A DNA stretch of 64,000 nt from the NCBI GenBank assembly GCA_937920275.1, contig CALGVD010000029.1, forward strand, positions 17,834 to 81,833, read 5' to 3'. Source of the stretch: an uncultured Pseudomonadota bacterium (GTDB taxonomy: Bacteria; Pseudomonadota; Gammaproteobacteria; Steroidobacterales; Steroidobacteraceae). The translations under genes were made by a program, and so were the position numbers. Each line of letters begins with the position of its first letter. Position 1 is the stretch's first letter. Below the pieces are notes generated by a model, which worked only from the letters and a program-made list of their open reading frames with translations, was not told the origin of the DNA and ran no database searches. This document shows positions 8,357-16,365 of the stretch, piece after piece.

Positions 8357-9252
8357 CCACACTCGGTCCGATCTCCTGCGTCACCCTCGCCACCCCCGAC
8401 GTACAACGCTTGGTAGACGCCTATAGCCTCTATCTCGGCCACCAACTCATCGACCATGGGCGGATCAGCCCCCGGCAGGCACGGCTTTGGGCGCGCCCCC
8501 TGCTCGCCGACCGTCGCTACGCGACGATGTTGCCGCAAGGTGATGGGCCGACCTTTCTGCGATTCGTCGAGAGCCGCACACCCGCGAACTACAAGCCCTT
8601 CTGTCATTTCGGTTGGAATGCGGCGGAGCTGATGGTCCAGGACACGGATGCCTGTGCCGAACGACTGGCGGGTTCACCCTTTCCGATCATCGGTCCGCCT
8701 GCCGATCTTTCGTTCTCCGACAAGATCCGGGCGTTGCAAGCCCTCGGGCCTGCCGGCGAATCCCTCTATCTCACTTCCTTCAAGGAACGGTTACCGGAGT
8801 TCGACACGCCGGAGGCGCGTCATGCCATCGATCGGGTGTTCATCGTGATCTTGGGGGCACCCTCCGCTGCGGCTGCGAATGCGTTCTATTCGACGCATTT
8901 CGGCGTGGCCACAGCCCCGGTGATCCCTGCCGTGATCTCGGTGCTCTCGGGTGCGCAGCAGCTGCCTGTCGACACCCTGCATGACCTTGCGGCGTTGACG
9001 CTGCAGGGACAATCATTCATCGAAGCCGACACGATGCCGGCGGCCACGCTTGCGCGGCCCGCGATCGACGGCGAGCTGCCGCCCGCGATCGCGATGGTGA
9101 GCTTCGATGTCGACTCTTTCCCGACCGACCTCGATTACCTTGCAGCGCCTGAGGCCTTGCCTGAGGCGCCCTATCATGGCCGCCGAGCCGCAGTCTGCCT
9201 CGGCCCTGCGGGCGAGTGGATCGAGCTGATAGAGCGGCGCTCATCCCCCTAA
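8353..9252 (+). CDS. Two-domain VOC (glyoxalase/dioxygenase superfamily) protein
   Basis: 299 residues with two repeats of the vicinal-oxygen-chelate fold. The first opens with ISCVTLATPDVQRLVDAYSLYLGHQLIDHG and closes with GPAGESLYLTSF; the second begins near residue 155 (IDRVFIVILGAPSAAAANAFYSTHFG) and closes with GPAGEWIELIERR. VOC proteins include extradiol dioxygenases, epimerases and glyoxalases, and some have lost metal ligands, so no reaction is assigned. ATGA overlap with the amidase gene shows it belongs to the same operon. It ends 58 bases from the convergent TPR gene. Confidence 0.75.
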   Translation: MTTLGPISCVTLATPDVQRLVDAYSLYLGHQLIDHGRISPRQARLWARPLLADRRYATMLPQGDGPTFLRFVESRTPANYKPFCHFGWNAAELMVQDTDACAERLAGSPFPIIGPPADLSFSDKIRALQALGPAGESLYLTSFKERLPEFDTPEARHAIDRVFIVILGAPSAAAANAFYSTHFGVATAPVIPAVISVLSGAQQLPVDTLHDLAALTLQGQSFIEADTMPAATLARPAIDGELPPAIAMVSFDVDSFPTDLDYLAAPEALPEAPYHGRRAAVCLGPAGEWIELIERRSSP

Positions 9253-9276
9253 AACGGACGTTGGGCCTGAACGGCC

Positions 9277-9294
9277 GCCGGGCCTGAACCCGGC
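9277..9294. terminator. Weak hairpin in the convergent gap between the VOC and TPR genes
   Basis: GCCGGG-CCTGAA-CCCGGC, six base pairs, between two converging genes. No T run on either side, so the terminator role rests only on position. The 10-mer GGGCCTGAAC occurs twice nearby. Confidence 0.3.
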
Positions 9295-9310
9295 AGCCGC
9301 ACAAAGGCGA

Positions 9311-10573
9311 TCAGCGCGTGCGAAGCTTCCAGTACCCAGCGAGGCGCTCGACGAAGGGGTTGCCCGTGACGGCGTCGAACGCGGTGGCGGCGCCTGCCTT
9401 GTCACCCGCCTTCAGTCGCGCGATACCCAACGACAGATTCGCATCGGCGAGATCCTTTACGCCACCGCGCGCAAGCCCTCGATCGATGGAGGCAGCGGCC
9501 TCGGCCGGTTGACCGTAGCTGAGGTAGGCCTGTCCCAGCCGGACCTCAGGCGTACCGGTCTTGGCGGCTGCCGCGTCCTTCGCCTGCTTCGCGAGCGTTG
9601 CGCGGTCAGGCGCTGCCGCGGCCTTGGCCGACTGCAGGAGACTGTTGGCGCCCGGTGTCGCCTTCCCGGGCTCACCGAATTTGCCGGCGGCGATCGCGGC
9701 CTCCATGACCGACTGGGCTTCGCCAGGGAAACCCTTCTCGAGGGCGAGCGACGCGTACTCGGTCACATCGTCGCCGGCCTTGAGGGCACCCACTTCGTGG
9801 CCCAGCCGCAGCACATTCAAGGCCTGATCGGCTGGCGCAGATCGGATCAGCAAAAGATACAGGTTCGTCCACGCTTCGTCGGACGGCGCATAAACGACCT
9901 GCTTATCGACCGCACGGAATGTGCACGCGTTGTCTTTGGAGCGGACGCAGGCACTGGTCCAAAGCCCGAGCGCGATCTCCGGCGGCGTCTCATTGCGCTG
10001 GGCCATCTCGGCCACCCACGGCTCGATGAAGGCCACCGTACCCGGGTAGTCCGGAGTCAGATAGAGGGCCTGACCCACCATGACCCGGAGATCGTTGTTG
10101 GCGGGCTCGGCGGCGATGGCGAGTTTGCCGTACTCGTTGACCTTCGCGTAGTTCTTGAGCTGGTAGTTGACCTGCATCAATTGTTTATGTCGCTGCTTGA
10201 TCGCTGCGTCATCCATGAAACCGTTCGCCTGACCGATCTCGAGCCCCTTGACGAGCGACGCCTCCGCGGTCGGGAGGTCGTTGCGACGCGCCGCGCACGG
10301 GACTCGCAATTCGTTGATCGCATAATCATCGTAAGGTGTGCGCTCGGGCATCGCCCCCGCTTCAGCCAACGCGGCGAGGCACGCGTTCCAATCCTCGGCT
10401 TTGATGGCTGCCTGCGCAGCTTGCGCTTGCTTCGCGATCGTTTTCGAAACGGACGGCCCTTTGGCGGCCGGGGGCGGCTTCCCGTCCTTCGCCCTTTGAG
10501 CGTGGAGCGAGGGCGCCGCGCCGAGCAATGCAGCGGAGAGTACGACGATACGGACGGCCTGGCTGAGCGTCAT
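9311..10573 (-). CDS. Exported TPR-like repeat protein
   Basis: 420 residues. A cleavable signal peptide is clear (hydrophobic VVLSAALLGAAPSLHAQ, cleavage after HA or AQ near residue 26). The rest is Ala-rich helical repeats of TPR character, for example YAKVNEYGKLAIAAEP near residue 140 and PEVRLGQAYLSYGQPAEAAASIDRGL near 345. No enzymatic motif is seen. It shares general layout and phrases (SVSKTIAKQAQAAQ, ALEKGFPGEAQSVMEAA, VRLGQAYLSYG) with the upstream gene, so the two are tandem paralogues. Located in the periplasm or outer membrane by its signal. It follows a tonB-exbBDD operon, which hints at an envelope role in TonB-linked uptake, but the function is unknown. Confidence 0.75.
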   Translation of the reverse strand: MTLSQAVRIVVLSAALLGAAPSLHAQRAKDGKPPPAAKGPSVSKTIAKQAQAAQAAIKAEDWNACLAALAEAGAMPERTPYDDYAINELRVPCAARRNDLPTAEASLVKGLEIGQANGFMDDAAIKQRHKQLMQVNYQLKNYAKVNEYGKLAIAAEPANNDLRVMVGQALYLTPDYPGTVAFIEPWVAEMAQRNETPPEIALGLWTSACVRSKDNACTFRAVDKQVVYAPSDEAWTNLYLLLIRSAPADQALNVLRLGHEVGALKAGDDVTEYASLALEKGFPGEAQSVMEAAIAAGKFGEPGKATPGANSLLQSAKAAAAPDRATLAKQAKDAAAAKTGTPEVRLGQAYLSYGQPAEAAASIDRGLARGGVKDLADANLSLGIARLKAGDKAGAATAFDAVTGNPFVERLAGYWKLRTR

Positions 10574-10623
10574 GGTGGTCTCCAGAGCGTGGCGTTTGAT
10601 GTGGGGGACGGCCTAGGGATGGA

Positions 10624-11820
10624 TCACTGAGCGCGAAGCGCCCAAAGCTTGGCCACCCGCTCGAGTCCGGGATCACCCTTGACCGACTTGAAGGCCTTCA
10701 CTGCAGCAGGCTTGTTGCCTGCTTTGTACTGCGCCAAACCGAGCACGAGTTGGGCTTCGCCGGGCGTCTTCCCGTTGCCCTTCTTGACCGCGCGCTCAGC
10801 CGCGACAACCGCTTGGGCATTCATCCCGTAGCTCATGTAGGCCTGCGCGACGCGCAGATCGTCTTCGGCGGAGGCACCCGCCGCGGCAGCACGATCGGCG
10901 GCAGCCAGCCCGGCCTTGTCAGCCGCCACCTTCGCCTTCGCCGAGTTCAGTAGGCGGGTATTGCGGTCGATGTCGCGCTGCTCGGTGAAGATCTTGCGGG
11001 CGAACGCGGTCTCCATGACCGCGGCCGCTTCGCCGGGCAGTCCACGCTCGAGTGCCAACTGCGCAAGTTCCGTGTAATCGCTGCCACGCGACAACGCGCC
11101 GACCTCCGACGCAAGCCGGAAGGAATTCATGAGGGTGACATCCGGACCGCCCTTCAGCATCGACTGCATGAGGCTCGCCCAGCCCTCCGGGTTCGGATAA
11201 TAGGTGACGAGCTTCTCGAACCCTGCGGTCTCGCAGGCGGTGTCCTTCAGCTTGATGCAGGCGTTCAGGTTGAGCTGAAGATAGTTCTGCCGAGGCGGCT
11301 GCCCGCGTCGTTCCGCCTGACTGATGAGTTCAGCGGTGAAACTGCGGGTCGCCTTGAAGTCCCCTTGCTGATAGTAGGACTGCGCGAGCAGCGTATTGAC
11401 ATCGGCGTCCGCAGAACCGGCCTTCTGAGCCTGACGACCGTACTCGATCGCACGGGGGTAGTTGCGGTTGTTGTAGTGGAGTTGCATGAGCGCTTTGATG
11501 CGGGCGCCCTTGTTGGCGGCAAACTGCGATCCGAGGTTCGACTCGTAGGCGCGGATCGCGGTATTGCTGTCCCCTGAGGACAAAGCGCAGTAACCGCGGA
11601 GCTCGTTGATGACGAACGAGTCGTAGGAGTTCAGACCACCAGCGCCCTCGGCCTCACGCAGCTTCGATAGGCATTCCCCCCATCGACGCGATTTGCTGGC
11701 CGTCTGCGCGGCAGCCAAGGTCTTGGCCACGCCTTTGCTGACCGACTGTGCCTTGACGACCGGAGTCGCCAGCAACAAGGCCGCCGCTGCGACCGCCCAA
11801 CCGAACACTCGAGTCATCAT
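10624..11820 (-). CDS. Exported TPR-like repeat protein, paralogue of its downstream neighbour
   Basis: About 398 residues from the ATG at 11820 (a second ATG follows at once); AGAGGGG lies just upstream. The track start at 11937 would run through the terminator of exbD and is rejected. The signal peptide is VFGWAVAAAALLLATPVVKAQ. Helical repeats follow, with NYPRAIEYGRQAQKAG and DLRVAQAYMSYGMNAQAVVAAERAV. The segments ALERGLPGEAAAVMETAFA and SVSKGVAKTLAAAQ parallel the next gene, marking a duplication. It lies behind the strong terminator after the second exbD, so it needs its own promoter or read-through. Function unknown. Confidence 0.75.
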   Translation of the reverse strand: MMTRVFGWAVAAAALLLATPVVKAQSVSKGVAKTLAAAQTASKSRRWGECLSKLREAEGAGGLNSYDSFVINELRGYCALSSGDSNTAIRAYESNLGSQFAANKGARIKALMQLHYNNRNYPRAIEYGRQAQKAGSADADVNTLLAQSYYQQGDFKATRSFTAELISQAERRGQPPRQNYLQLNLNACIKLKDTACETAGFEKLVTYYPNPEGWASLMQSMLKGGPDVTLMNSFRLASEVGALSRGSDYTELAQLALERGLPGEAAAVMETAFARKIFTEQRDIDRNTRLLNSAKAKVAADKAGLAAADRAAAAGASAEDDLRVAQAYMSYGMNAQAVVAAERAVKKGNGKTPGEAQLVLGLAQYKAGNKPAAVKAFKSVKGDPGLERVAKLWALRAQ

Positions 11821-11852
11821 GTATCCCCTCTGGTGCGACCCGAGAGCCGCAT

Positions 11853-11886
11853 AAAAAAACGCCGCATCCTTACTGGGGATGCGGCG
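11853..11886 (-). terminator. Rho-independent terminator after the tonB-exbB-exbD-exbD operon
   Basis: Minus-strand stem CGCCGCATCC / GGATGCGGCG, ten perfect base pairs around a seven-base loop, followed by seven T. It separates the exbD genes from the TPR genes. Confidence 0.95.
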
Positions 11887-11926
11887 AGGTGTTGATTGCT
11901 GTCCGACCCCCGCCGACGGGCGGGGC

Positions 11927-12349
11927 TCAATCAGCAAATTCGGAGACGTTCACGAAGCCGATCTTCTGCATCCGGTTCCGTTGCGCCGACGCCAGGACAC
12001 GCGCGACGACATCGTACTTCGAACGCTTGTCAGGCCGCATGTGCAACTCAGGCTGCGGGTCCTTCCGCGACTCTACCCTGAAATACTTCTCGAGTACCTC
12101 GAGGTCTTGGACCGTGGTGCCGTTCCAGAGCACCGTACCATCGAAATCGATCTCGATGGTGATCACTTCCGGTTGGACCGGCGGCGGCGGCGCGTTGGTC
12201 GGTCGCGGCATATCGAGTTTCACCGCATGCGTCATCACCGGGATGGTGATGATGAACATGATCAGCAGCACCAACATGACGTCGATGAGCGGCGTCGTAT
12301 TGATGTCGCACATCTCATCGCCTTCGGTGCTTCCTACACTCATTCCCAT
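11927..12349 (-). CDS. exbD: ExbD/TolR biopolymer transport protein, second copy
   Basis: 140 residues. A single N-terminal membrane helix (about 22-42) contains the conserved proton-path Asp in NTTPLIDVMLVLLIMFIITIP. The periplasmic part holds ITIEIDFDGTVLWNG. ExbD, with ExbB, converts the proton gradient into motion of TonB. It follows the first exbD by 18 bases and ends just before the operon terminator. Two ExbD copies in one tonB operon are known from Xanthomonas-type bacteria, where the second is not always needed for iron uptake. Confidence 0.92.
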   Translation of the reverse strand: MGMSVGSTEGDEMCDINTTPLIDVMLVLLIMFIITIPVMTHAVKLDMPRPTNAPPPPVQPEVITIEIDFDGTVLWNGTTVQDLEVLEKYFRVESRKDPQPELHMRPDKRSKYDVVARVLASAQRNRMQKIGFVNVSEFAD

Positions 12350-12367
12350 GTTACGGATCCCCTTGTG

Positions 12368-12802
12368 TCAGCGAACGCCGCGGATGCCGCGATCGGGTTC
12401 GGTGATGAAGCCCACTTTCACGACACCGCCCCGCTGGATCGAGTACATCACTTTACCGATGTCTTCGTACCGCGCCTCCGCATCCCCGCGGATGTGGATC
12501 TCAGGCTGCGGATCCTTCACCGCCTCCACCTTCACGAGCTCGATGAGCGCCGTCGTGTCAGGGACAGCGGTGTTGTTCCAGTAGATCGCCCCGCTGGAAT
12601 CGACCGCCACGGTGATGTTCTCCGGCTTGGTCGCTGTGGGGATGTTCGCGGCCTTCGGCAGCGTCACCTTCACGGTCTTTGTGATCACCGGGATGGTGAT
12701 CAGGAAGATGATCAACAGCACCAGCATGACATCCACGAGCGGCGTGGTGTTGATGGTGGAGATCGGCTCATCAGCCTCTGAGGATCCAACGCTCATCGCC
12801 AT
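12368..12802 (-). CDS. exbD: ExbD/TolR biopolymer transport protein, first copy
   Basis: 144 residues with the same plan as its neighbour: one membrane helix with the conserved Asp (NTTPLVDVMLVLLIIFLITIP) and a periplasmic domain with ITVAVDSSGAIYWNN. The N-terminal peptide MAMSVGSSEADEPISTINTTPLVDVMLVLLI parallels MGMSVGSTEGDEMCDINTTPLIDVMLVLLI of the second copy, so the pair arose by duplication. It sits between exbB and the second exbD in the energy-transduction operon. Confidence 0.92.
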   Translation of the reverse strand: MAMSVGSSEADEPISTINTTPLVDVMLVLLIIFLITIPVITKTVKVTLPKAANIPTATKPENITVAVDSSGAIYWNNTAVPDTTALIELVKVEAVKDPQPEIHIRGDAEARYEDIGKVMYSIQRGGVVKVGFITEPDRGIRGVR

Positions 12803-12827
12803 GTCAGGTCACCTCTGCCGGGACAGG

Positions 12828-12851
12828 TCGGGGTGGCAGAGCCCACCCCGA
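12828..12851 (-). other. Intercistronic hairpin between exbB and exbD
   Basis: TCGGGGTGG / CCACCCCGA, nine perfect base pairs around a six-base loop, in the 80-base gap. No T run follows on the minus strand, so it is more likely an mRNA-stabilising or processing stem than a terminator. Confidence 0.6.
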
Positions 12852-12882
12852 CACTGATCCGGAAACTTGTCGATGCGGATGA

Positions 12883-13611
12883 TCACTTCTTCGCTGCGGC
12901 GACTGCGGCGGCCTGGGGCACCGCGATGCGGGCACCCGTGACCAACGAATCGTGCAGGTCAGAGGTGAAATTTGCCAGATCGCCCTGGATCGCCTTGTTG
13001 CGACGACCAAGCCAGTTGTACGCCATGACCGCCGGCACTGCGACCGCAAGGCCGATCGCCGTCATGATGAGGGCTTCGCCGACCGGGCCTGCGACCTTGT
13101 CGATGCTGGCCTGACCAGAGGTGCCGATCGCCACGAGCGCGTTGTAGATGCCCCACACCGTGCCGAACAGGCCCACGAACGGCGCCGTAGAACCGATCGT
13201 CGCGAGAGCGGCCATACCGCCCGCCAAGTTGAAGTTGATGGCGTCAAGCGACCGCTGCAACGACATCACCGTCCAATCGTGGAGACCGACGCGATCCGAG
13301 GCCGAACGCCCCTCGAGGTGCTGCGTGGCGCGCAGGCCGTCCTCTGCGATCGAGCGGTAGGTGTCGCCCTTCGGCAGCTTGTCCACGGCCTCGCGCAGCG
13401 AACCGGCGGTCCAGAACTTCTCGGACGCAAGCTTGGCCGAAGCGATGAGCTTGCGCTGGTCGATGAGCTTCATGATCAGGATGTACCAGGTGACGAGCGA
13501 CATGATCACCATGATGAACAGTGTTCCCTTGATGACCCAGTCTCCCGAGGCCCACATGGCCTCCAGACCAAACGGGTTCTCGACTACGACGGTGGCGGCT
13601 TGGTTTTCCAT
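12883..13611 (-). CDS. exbB: ExbB/TolQ/MotA-family proton channel protein
   Basis: 242 residues with three predicted membrane segments: about 26-46 (TLFIMVIMSLVTWYILIMKL), about 130-160 and about 175-200. The family signature GGMAALATIGSTAPFVGLFGTVWGIYNALVAIG followed by GPVGEALIMTAIGLAVAVPAVMAYN is present. ExbB forms the inner-membrane channel that, with ExbD, energises TonB. It follows tonB by 63 bases and precedes two exbD genes. Confidence 0.95.
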   Translation of the reverse strand: MENQAATVVVENPFGLEAMWASGDWVIKGTLFIMVIMSLVTWYILIMKLIDQRKLIASAKLASEKFWTAGSLREAVDKLPKGDTYRSIAEDGLRATQHLEGRSASDRVGLHDWTVMSLQRSLDAINFNLAGGMAALATIGSTAPFVGLFGTVWGIYNALVAIGTSGQASIDKVAGPVGEALIMTAIGLAVAVPAVMAYNWLGRRNKAIQGDLANFTSDLHDSLVTGARIAVPQAAAVAAAKK

Positions 13612-13631
13612 GTTTTCCTCTGCGGTGGTCG

Positions 13632-13653
13632 GACGAGGGCATGACCCCTCGTC
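13632..13653 (-). other. Intercistronic hairpin between tonB and exbB
   Basis: GACGAGGG / CCCTCGTC, eight perfect base pairs around six bases, just upstream of the exbB start. On the minus strand the run of eight T lies before the stem, not after it, so it is not a standard terminator for tonB. Confidence 0.55.
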
Positions 13654-13674
13654 ACAAAAAAAATTAGGTTGGTA

Positions 13675-14307
13675 TCAGTCGGTCAATTTGAAACGGACAT
13701 TGAAAGAGGGGCAGATTTCGACGGGGTTTCCGTCCTCGGTGCCCGGCGACCAGCGGGCGCGACGGGACCACCTCAAAGCGGCCTGGTCGAGGGAGGTGTT
13801 ACCCGAGCTGTTTGCCACGGTCGGCTCTTGGGACATCCTTCCGTTCGCACCGACGCACATCCGGACCGTGGTCACACCCTGGATCTCTGCGCGTCGCGCC
13901 GAGGCGGGGTAGAACTCATCCGTGGACGGGGAGCGACGCAAGTCAAGCTTGGGAGCGACGCGGACGGGTCTCCGCTCGACCACTGCGACCGGTGCGGGCG
14001 GTGATACCGGCCGGTCGGTCACGTTGCTGATCGCGGTGGTGTTGGTCTCCATCGGGATGTCGATGGAGATGTCCGGCGGAGGCACCTGCACCGGCGGGCG
14101 CTCCATCTGCGGCGGCGGCGGCGGCGGCGGCTTATCCTCCGGCTTGATGTCTTCGAGCAATTCTGTCTGGATGGGCGCAACGACCACCTCGATGACCTTG
14201 CGTGCCAGACCGGACATGAGTCCATATACCAACAGGATATGGAAGAGGCCGATGCCCACCAGGACGCCCATTCGGCGGGAATTGTTCTGCTGTACGTATG
14301 AAGCCAT
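13675..14307 (-). CDS. tonB: TonB energy transducer
   Basis: 210 residues. An N-terminal membrane anchor (about 14-36, GVLVGIGLFHILLVYGLMSGLA) is followed by the proline-rich periplasmic linker (EDKPPPPPPPQMERPPVQVPPP, about 56-80) and a C-terminal TonB domain from about residue 120 (RRSPSTDEFYPASARRAEIQGVTTVRMCVGANG). TonB couples the inner-membrane ExbB-ExbD motor to outer-membrane receptors. It is the first gene of the operon; its promoter should lie in the 260-base gap upstream of 14307. Confidence 0.93.
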   Translation of the reverse strand: MASYVQQNNSRRMGVLVGIGLFHILLVYGLMSGLARKVIEVVVAPIQTELLEDIKPEDKPPPPPPPQMERPPVQVPPPDISIDIPMETNTTAISNVTDRPVSPPAPVAVVERRPVRVAPKLDLRRSPSTDEFYPASARRAEIQGVTTVRMCVGANGRMSQEPTVANSSGNTSLDQAALRWSRRARWSPGTEDGNPVEICPSFNVRFKLTD

Positions 14308-14456
14308 GGTCTCTCGCGCCGTTGTGCGGCGATTGCTCGCCCGGTTGTGCCTGCTGGTGCGGGAAACTACCCGTGTTCCATGACAGGTGCAACCTCAACC
14401 TCGACATCATCTAGACCGTGAGGCCCGGATGACGCCGAAGACCCTGCTAACTGATA

Positions 14457-14470
14457 TGACAATTGTGTCA
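14457..14470. repeat. Small dyad in the ilvD-tonB gap
   Basis: TGACA-ATTG-TGTCA, a 14-bp dyad in the otherwise unremarkable 260-base gap 14308-14567. It could be an operator for tonB; I recognise no regulator for it. Nothing else clear was seen in this gap. Confidence 0.35.
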
Positions 14471-14567
14471 CTGCGGGGTTCACGAGATGGAGCCTGCGAA
14501 AATCGTCGCGCCCCCCGCACCACTGCACTCTAACCGCCCCGATGCGACCTGACAACCGTCCGAACGG

Positions 14568-16319
14568 TCAATCGGTGATGGCGCCTTCCGACGCGCTGCG
14601 GACGATGCGCGCGTACTTGGCCAGCACGCCGGTCGTCGCATAAGGCTTCGGCGCTTTCCACGCCTTGCGGCGCGCACGCCATTCCGTTGACGAGACCTCT
14701 GCATCGATACGCCGACGCACGGCGTCGATGGTGATGCGATCGCCGTTACGCAGCAGCGCAAGCGGCCCGCCGAGCGCGGCCTCCGGCGAGATGTGCCCGA
14801 CGACGAAGCCGTGGCTACCGCCCGAGAAACGCCCATCAGTGATCAGCGCGACCTTATCGCCGAGACCGCGACCCATGATCGCCCCCGTGGGACTCAGCAT
14901 CTCGCGCATGCCCGGCCCGCCCCGCGGGCCCTCGTGGCGGATGACGACCACATCACCCGCTTTGACGCGGCCCGCGAGTATCGCCGCGGTGGCGCGCTCC
15001 TCACCGTCGAAGACACGCGCCCGTCCGGTGAACGCGAGGCCTTCCTTACCGGTGATCTTCGCCACCGCACCCTCGGGCGCGACATTACCGCGCAGCACGA
15101 CCAGATGACTGTCGGCCTTGATGGGGTTGTCGGCGCTTCGGATGACCTGCTGTCCGGGCGGATAATCGGTGGCGCCTTCGAGGTTCTCCGCCATGGTCTT
15201 GCCGGTCACGGTCAGGCACTCGCCGTGCAGCAGACCGCGGTCGAGCAGACGCTTCATCAGTGGCCGGATGCCGCCGATGGCCACCAGATCGGACATCGAG
15301 TGACGACCGCTCGGCCGCATGTCCGCGAGCACCGGTACGCGCCGACCGACGCGGGTGAAGTCATCGAGTGTGATGCGTACACGGGCGGCGTGCGCCATGG
15401 CGATGAGGTGCAGCACCGCGTTCGTAGAGCCACCGAGCGCGATGACCACGGTGATCGCGTTCTCGAAGGCCTTCCGGGTGAGGATGCGACGGGGCGTGAT
15501 CCCTGCTGCGACGAGACGCACCACCGCCTCGCCCGCGCGCCGGCAATCCTCGAGTTTCACCGGGCTGACCGCCTCCTGCGCCGAGCTTTCGGGCAACGAA
15601 AGACCGAGCGCCTCGATGGCCGACGCCATCGTGTTGGCGGTATACATGCCACCGCAACTACCGGGTCCGGGGATCGCCGTGCGCTCGACCTCGGCCAGTT
15701 CCTCGTCGCTCACCGTTCCTGCCGCATGACCGCCGACGGCCTCGAACACCGAGACGATGTCGCGCTGCCGCACACCGGGACGGATGGTGCCGCCGTAGAC
15801 GAACACGGAAGGACGATCGAGACGCGCGATGGCGATCGCACAAGCTGGCATGTTCTTGTCGCAGCCGCCGATGGTGATGAGTCCATCGAACCCTTCGGCG
15901 CCGGCCACGGTCTCGATGGAGTCCGCGATCACCTCGCGGGACACCAATGAATAACGCATCCCGGGCGAGCCCATGGAGATGCCATCGGACACCGTGATGG
16001 TGTTGAAGAGCACGCCCTTGCCGCCCGCGGCATCGACGCCCCGGACCGCTTCGCCGGCGAGCTCGTTGATGTGCATGTTGCAAGGCGTGAGGTTCGCCCA
16101 AGTCGACGCGACGCCGATCTGGGGTCGCTGGAAATCGGCATCAGTGAAACCGACCGCCCGCAACATCGCGCGTGAGGGGGACTGCTTGGCGCCATCGACG
16201 ACCAACCTCGACCAACGGCGCGGGTCATGGACCGCGGCCGTCGCTTTTTTGCGTGCGGCTGCTTGAGTCTTCGCAGCCCCGCTCTTGCGTGGCGTGGGTC
16301 GGACGGTCTTTGCTTTCAT
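14568..16319 (-). CDS. ilvD: Dihydroxy-acid dehydratase
   Basis: 583 residues. IlvD dehydrates 2,3-dihydroxy-isovalerate and -methylvalerate to the keto acids in valine/isoleucine (and so leucine) synthesis. The iron-sulphur cysteines are visible in [21 protein letters not shown] and [12 protein letters not shown], and the C-terminal motif [20 protein letters not shown] is present. The first 30 residues ([30 protein letters not shown]) are a Lys/Ala-rich extension ahead of the normal start region [27 protein letters not shown]. No internal ATG precedes the conserved region more closely, so the extension appears real. It is 46 bases downstream of the M17 peptidase and divergent from ilvC-leuACDB. 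Confidence 0.95.
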   Translation of the reverse strand: MKAKTVRPTPRKSGAAKTQAAARKKATAAVHDPRRWSRLVVDGAKQSPSRAMLRAVGFTDADFQRPQIGVASTWANLTPCNMHINELAGEAVRGVDAAGGKGVLFNTITVSDGISMGSPGMRYSLVSREVIADSIETVAGAEGFDGLITIGGCDKNMPACAIAIARLDRPSVFVYGGTIRPGVRQRDIVSVFEAVGGHAAGTVSDEELAEVERTAIPGPGSCGGMYTANTMASAIEALGLSLPESSAQEAVSPVKLEDCRRAGEAVVRLVAAGITPRRILTRKAFENAITVVIALGGSTNAVLHLIAMAHAARVRITLDDFTRVGRRVPVLADMRPSGRHSMSDLVAIGGIRPLMKRLLDRGLLHGECLTVTGKTMAENLEGATDYPPGQQVIRSADNPIKADSHLVVLRGNVAPEGAVAKITGKEGLAFTGRARVFDGEERATAAILAGRVKAGDVVVIRHEGPRGGPGMREMLSPTGAIMGRGLGDKVALITDGRFSGGSHGFVVGHISPEAALGGPLALLRNGDRITIDAVRRRIDAEVSSTEWRARRKAWKAPKPYATTGVLAKYARIVRSASEGAITD

Positions 16320-16365
16320 GGGTTGGCAGGCCTTGGGTGGGTGGTAGGTCGATCGATCGTTGGCG

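Noticed and set aside
11821-11937. N-terminal extension of the upstream TPR gene
   Set aside because: It spans the exbD terminator and would bury the signal peptide at residue 40.
13653-13664. Run of eight T (minus strand) after tonB as a terminator
   Set aside because: The run comes before the hairpin in the direction of transcription, not after it.
14793-15950. 385-residue plus-strand ORF opposite ilvD
   Set aside because: Antisense to the highly conserved ilvD coding sequence and without a domain.
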